Part shown: positions 43,601-45,227 of the stretch, in pieces | How positions within the stretch are numbered: position 1 is the stretch's first letter | Layout of the letters: every line of letters starts with the position of its first letter | Assembly (NCBI RefSeq): GCF_024220515.1 | Contig: NZ_JAMXOT010000111.1 | Location: 1-45,227 of the forward strand | Length of the DNA stretch: 45,227 nt | Origin: Oscillatoria sp. HE19RPO | Lineage (GTDB): Bacteria; Cyanobacteriota; Cyanobacteriia; Cyanobacteriales; Laspinemataceae | Direction of reading: 5' to 3' | Notes under the pieces: generated by a model | Database searches by the model: none | The model's input: only the letters and a program-made list of their open reading frames with translations | Told to the model about the DNA's origin: nothing | Program-made: the position numbers and the translations under genes

Positions 43601-44589
43601 TCAAGGGTTTTAGGGGTAACATTCCCATCGCCAAAGTTCACAAAAATAGGTGTATTATCATAGTCATTGGGAGCAATTGCCGTGCCATCGATGAGGGTAA
43701 TAGTTGCACCCACTGCACCCGCACTCCCCTCTATCCGTTCTACAGTGATGGTCATAACGGGAGTCCCATCTTCGTTCACTGCAAATTGACTCGCCGTAAA
43801 TTGCAGCGTTCCTGGAATAGAATTATCAATTGGCGGATTATCCGTTGGCGGATTATCCGTTGGAGTATTATCCGGTGGCGTTCCCGGTTGGGTAATCGGT
43901 GAAATGACAAGGGAGGGAGTGGCAAATACAATGTCCGGTTGTTCCGTTGCCTCTGCTGCGGGGACTTGCGTTTCTTCTACTGGGGTGTCTGCGATCGCCT
44001 CTGGCACAAAACTAGGCGTTGCCACATTCAGCAAAATCGCTAAATATCGCCCGGTATTCCGGTCCTGGATAATCGTATCGTTGGCATAATTTTCCGTTCC
44101 TTGAAAAATATTTAATCCTTCAAAGGTGAGTCCATTTGCCAGTTCCAATTCATCTTCTAAGGGATTAAAATCCGTAATAATCGCCGCTTCTGCTAAAGTG
44201 CCACCGCCTAGGGTGGGAAACAGAATAAAGGTATCTTTATCTTGGCCTCCGGTGACGGTATCCGCACCCGATTCCAGATAAAAGGTATCAAGTCCCGCCT
44301 CTCCAAACAGGCGATCGCTGCCGAATCCTCCAATTAAAACATCCTCCCCCTGTCCGCCATAGAGGATATCATTGCCATCCCCCCCATCTAAAACGTCATC
44401 GCCTTGACTGCCAGCGAGTAAGTCATTGCCATTCCCCCCAGTTAGACTATCATTTCCTTGATCCCCATAGAGGATATCTTCCCCATCTGCACCATTGAGG
44501 ACATCATTGCCTTGCCACCCATAGATAAAATTATTGCCCAGGGTTCCGAGTAAGGTATCATCGAACGGTGTGCCTTGAATGACTGTCAT
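40663..44589 (-). CDS. RTX/Calx-beta/parallel beta-helix adhesin-like protein
   Basis: This 1308-residue protein opens with RTX calcium-binding nonapeptides (about residues 20-120; GNDSLTGGNGNDLLAG, GGDGNDILYGGQGEDVL). A linker of Pro/Thr/Asp repeats (PPTDNPPTDNPP) leads to three Calx-beta domains (about 260-620). Two Ig-like copies of about 115 residues follow, sharing YADN(G/V)AIDISSLD and DNGTY, and then a fourth Calx-beta-like domain. The end is a right-handed beta helix of the CSLREA/choice-of-anchor type (NDSGYGSLRQAMINAN, repeated STISNNS and GGGIYNN). It closes with GSPAIDAGD and FDQRGEGYDRIVNGIIDIGSYEY. There is no Sec signal peptide. It is probably secreted by a type I system, but transport genes are not in the window. 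Calcium-dependent surface attachment is inferred. Confidence 0.9.
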   Translation of the reverse strand: MTVIQGTPFDDTLLGTLGNNFIYGWQGNDVLNGADGEDILYGDQGNDSLTGGNGNDLLAGSQGDDVLDGGDGNDILYGGQGEDVLIGGFGSDRLFGEAGLDTFYLESGADTVTGGQDKDTFILFPTLGGGTLAEAAIITDFNPLEDELELANGLTFEGLNIFQGTENYANDTIIQDRNTGRYLAILLNVATPSFVPEAIADTPVEETQVPAAEATEQPDIVFATPSLVISPITQPGTPPDNTPTDNPPTDNPPIDNSIPGTLQFTASQFAVNEDGTPVMTITVERIEGSAGAVGATITLIDGTAIAPNDYDNTPIFVNFGDGNVTPKTLEFPIVDDEVLEGDETVNLTLFNPTGGASLGSQNTAILTLVDNDRPSQIQFSTPTYSIREDGGSATITVTRDSAIGTVSVDYATQTPNTNNAATADADYIPTQGTLTFNPGETTKTLTIPILDDDLVEATETVQIALSNPSDGAILGGISTASLEILDHEPGQLEFISASSSGLEGNSGTAVETVVGTIRRSGGSDGEVMVQVVLDNPAGTATSGEDYTTTFPISVTFADGESGDRDVTLPIVGDLVNEPDETIPLQLVNPSNGARLGTQSTTIYTLVNDDGGINIPTASNFIAENITIPGGTTHTFTIDYADNGAIDISSLDNSDILVTQADGSQIPATFVSVNPLGDGTPRTVTYQIAAPGGSWDTADNGTYTVLLQSNQVTDTSGNAIPNATLGSFNVNLDTLAPTASNLGVTDVNTSGETTHSFTVDYADNVAIDISSLDSSDIQVTGSNGFNSLATLVSINSSENGTPRTATYEMTAPGGIWDSEDNGTYAIALVGNQVFDTSGNAVPATNLGNFTVNSTLTLDPTVTLGVSPDRVFEDSGAELIYTFTRTDSVNTPLTSPLTANFTVGGTATVGTDGNGDYNQTGADTFDTTGTVTFAPNASTAIVAIAPWGNTQIEPNKIVEFTLTTGAYNLGTPETVTGIIIDDDALVLNNNDSGYGSLRQAMINANTQGGSHVINMNLINGNEIILESPLPAIDSFLTFSGPGADLLTISGNNAYQVFYVNNGASASFHHLTIADGRGQGGGIYNNGGLVQLTNSVVNNNFGIISGGGIFNSVGQIYITASTISNNSASQGGGIWNSGTLNITKSTISGNSADTEGGGIYNNNNPATVNITNSTISNNSVSGTGSGIMNNNGVINAKNTIIAGNENMFVLHPDFSGVLSSGGYNLIGDPTGGSGFAPTDILNVNPMLDPLANAGGTTPTHRLQPGSPAIDAGDATFPSPYISPLPFDQRGEGYDRIVNGIIDIGSYEYPGV

Positions 44590-45187
44590 AATGTTTGAGT
44601 TGCCCTTTTAGACTGGAAAGTGTGCTTGAGTCAATAAGTTGGCGATCGCCCCGATCGGGTTCCATCCCTGAAAGAATGGAAATCCAACTCTGACTCCTAC
44701 TTTCTCAGTTATGCCCGATCGCACCCTCGAATGTCATCGGTATTTTCATAAATGACCTGAATCTGGGACCCACTTGTAGGGATTTCGGCTGAATAAGTTC
44801 ACCGGATGTGGGTGGCGATCGCCTTGACTTTTTGAGTCACTTATGGTAAGTAACTTGTGGTATGTTTAACCGTCAAAATTTCTGTTAGATAATTATAGAG
44901 AAACCGTTAACGGGAAAAATACTGTGGGTATAGCCTGATGTTGTGAGGGGGACAGCGACTCAAGAATTACCGGACTGCAATAAAAAGACTAATCCCTCCC
45001 AAATAATCACGCCTAATCCATTCAATTTGGGTCACCTAATCTGATTCTGGGTGTAATTTTTTTTTGGCATTTTTCGTCCTGACTTGAGCAATTGTAGGAT
45101 TTTGCTTATCCTTTTAAAAATAGGTTTAAGGGGATTGCAAAATATAAATCCTCCAAACGTTCAGCTAAAACGAAGGAATGTGTAGGG
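44590..45187. other. Upstream region of the RTX gene, no gene seen
   Basis: No supported gene lies in this 598-bp stretch. It holds HIP1 sites near 44642 and 44816, A/T-rich DNA, and a T-run at about 45058-45064. No clear promoter for the RTX gene can be defined. Confidence 0.4.
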
Positions 45188-45227
45188 GCGCAATGCTTGC
45201 GCCCTCCGGAGGGCGCAAGCATTGCGC
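45188..45227. repeat. Perfect 40-bp palindrome at the window edge
   Basis: GCGCAATGCTTGCGCCCTCC (45188-45207) is followed without a loop by its exact complement (45208-45227). The palindrome probably extends further: GTAGGGGC precedes it and the window ends at the last paired base. It is a typical GC-rich dispersed foldback of cyanobacterial genomes. Confidence 0.85.

Overview
The window is chromosomal DNA of a cyanobacterium, probably a filamentous Oscillatoriales-type organism. The palindrome GCGATCGC (HIP1) recurs from about 3.74 kb onward. The tmRNA encodes a cyanobacterial-type tag (ANNIVPFARKAATVAA). Typical cyanobacterial families are present: a PucC/BCD transporter, a GH100 invertase, a TIGR03492-type LpxB-like protein, Uma2, TPM and LemA proteins, and large hybrid kinases. 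The genus call is inference.

Layout. (1) 1-3730: a block with no complete HIP1 site, holding five rightward small genes. One is a divergent GH10 glycosidase without a signal peptide, one is a protein with a polyglycine tail, and three are unknown. Tandem repeats of 33 and 11 bp lie inside the block. It looks like acquired DNA and is the best candidate here for an undescribed system. (2) 3839-6286: an HTH-NACHT STAND NTPase at the block's edge. (3) 6917-11856: a hybrid histidine kinase (PAS/GAF/HisKA/HATPase/REC/Hpt) overlapping a REC-GAF response regulator by 4 bp. (4) 11.9-14.3 kb: repeat-rich DNA with a VPYPxP-repeat small protein and a pentapeptide-repeat protein. (5) 14.35-20.8 kb: nth, rseP, serS and a CBS-domain histidine kinase, all leftward. 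(6) 21.4-24.9 kb: a 2TM protein, a tandem-HNH protein whose ATG abuts the tmRNA terminator, ssrA with promoter and terminator, and an LpxB-like gene. (7) 25-28 kb: an NB-ARC ATPase and a decayed copy of its 5' end, with a leftward cassette of three unknown small genes between them. (8) 28.2-32.2 kb: Uma2, Mut7-C RNase-like, ComB-like and GH100 invertase. (9) 32.3-37.8 kb: two TPM-domain paralogues divergent from lemA and a ChaN-like lipoprotein. (10) 38.1-44.6 kb: an inositol monophosphatase-like enzyme, a PucC-family transporter and a 1308-residue RTX/Calx-beta/beta-helix protein.

Repeats are a strong theme. A palindromic repeat (AACGACTGAAGTCGTTACTAC and its complement) occurs about 18 times at four loci. 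It occurs singly, in a 95-bp tandem array, and in a 36-bp tandem array framed by a 27-bp inverted repeat. There are also foldbacks with ACTTACGCA-type ends, a 41-bp tandem array, GGGGGAGAT-type low-complexity tracts, and a perfect 40-bp palindrome at the right edge.

Genes that probably act together are the overlapping kinase/regulator pair, the lemA-chaN pair with the divergent TPM genes, the three-gene cassette at 25.5-26.4 kb, and the colinear 5' cluster. No search could be run, so family calls rest on motifs read directly in the translations.
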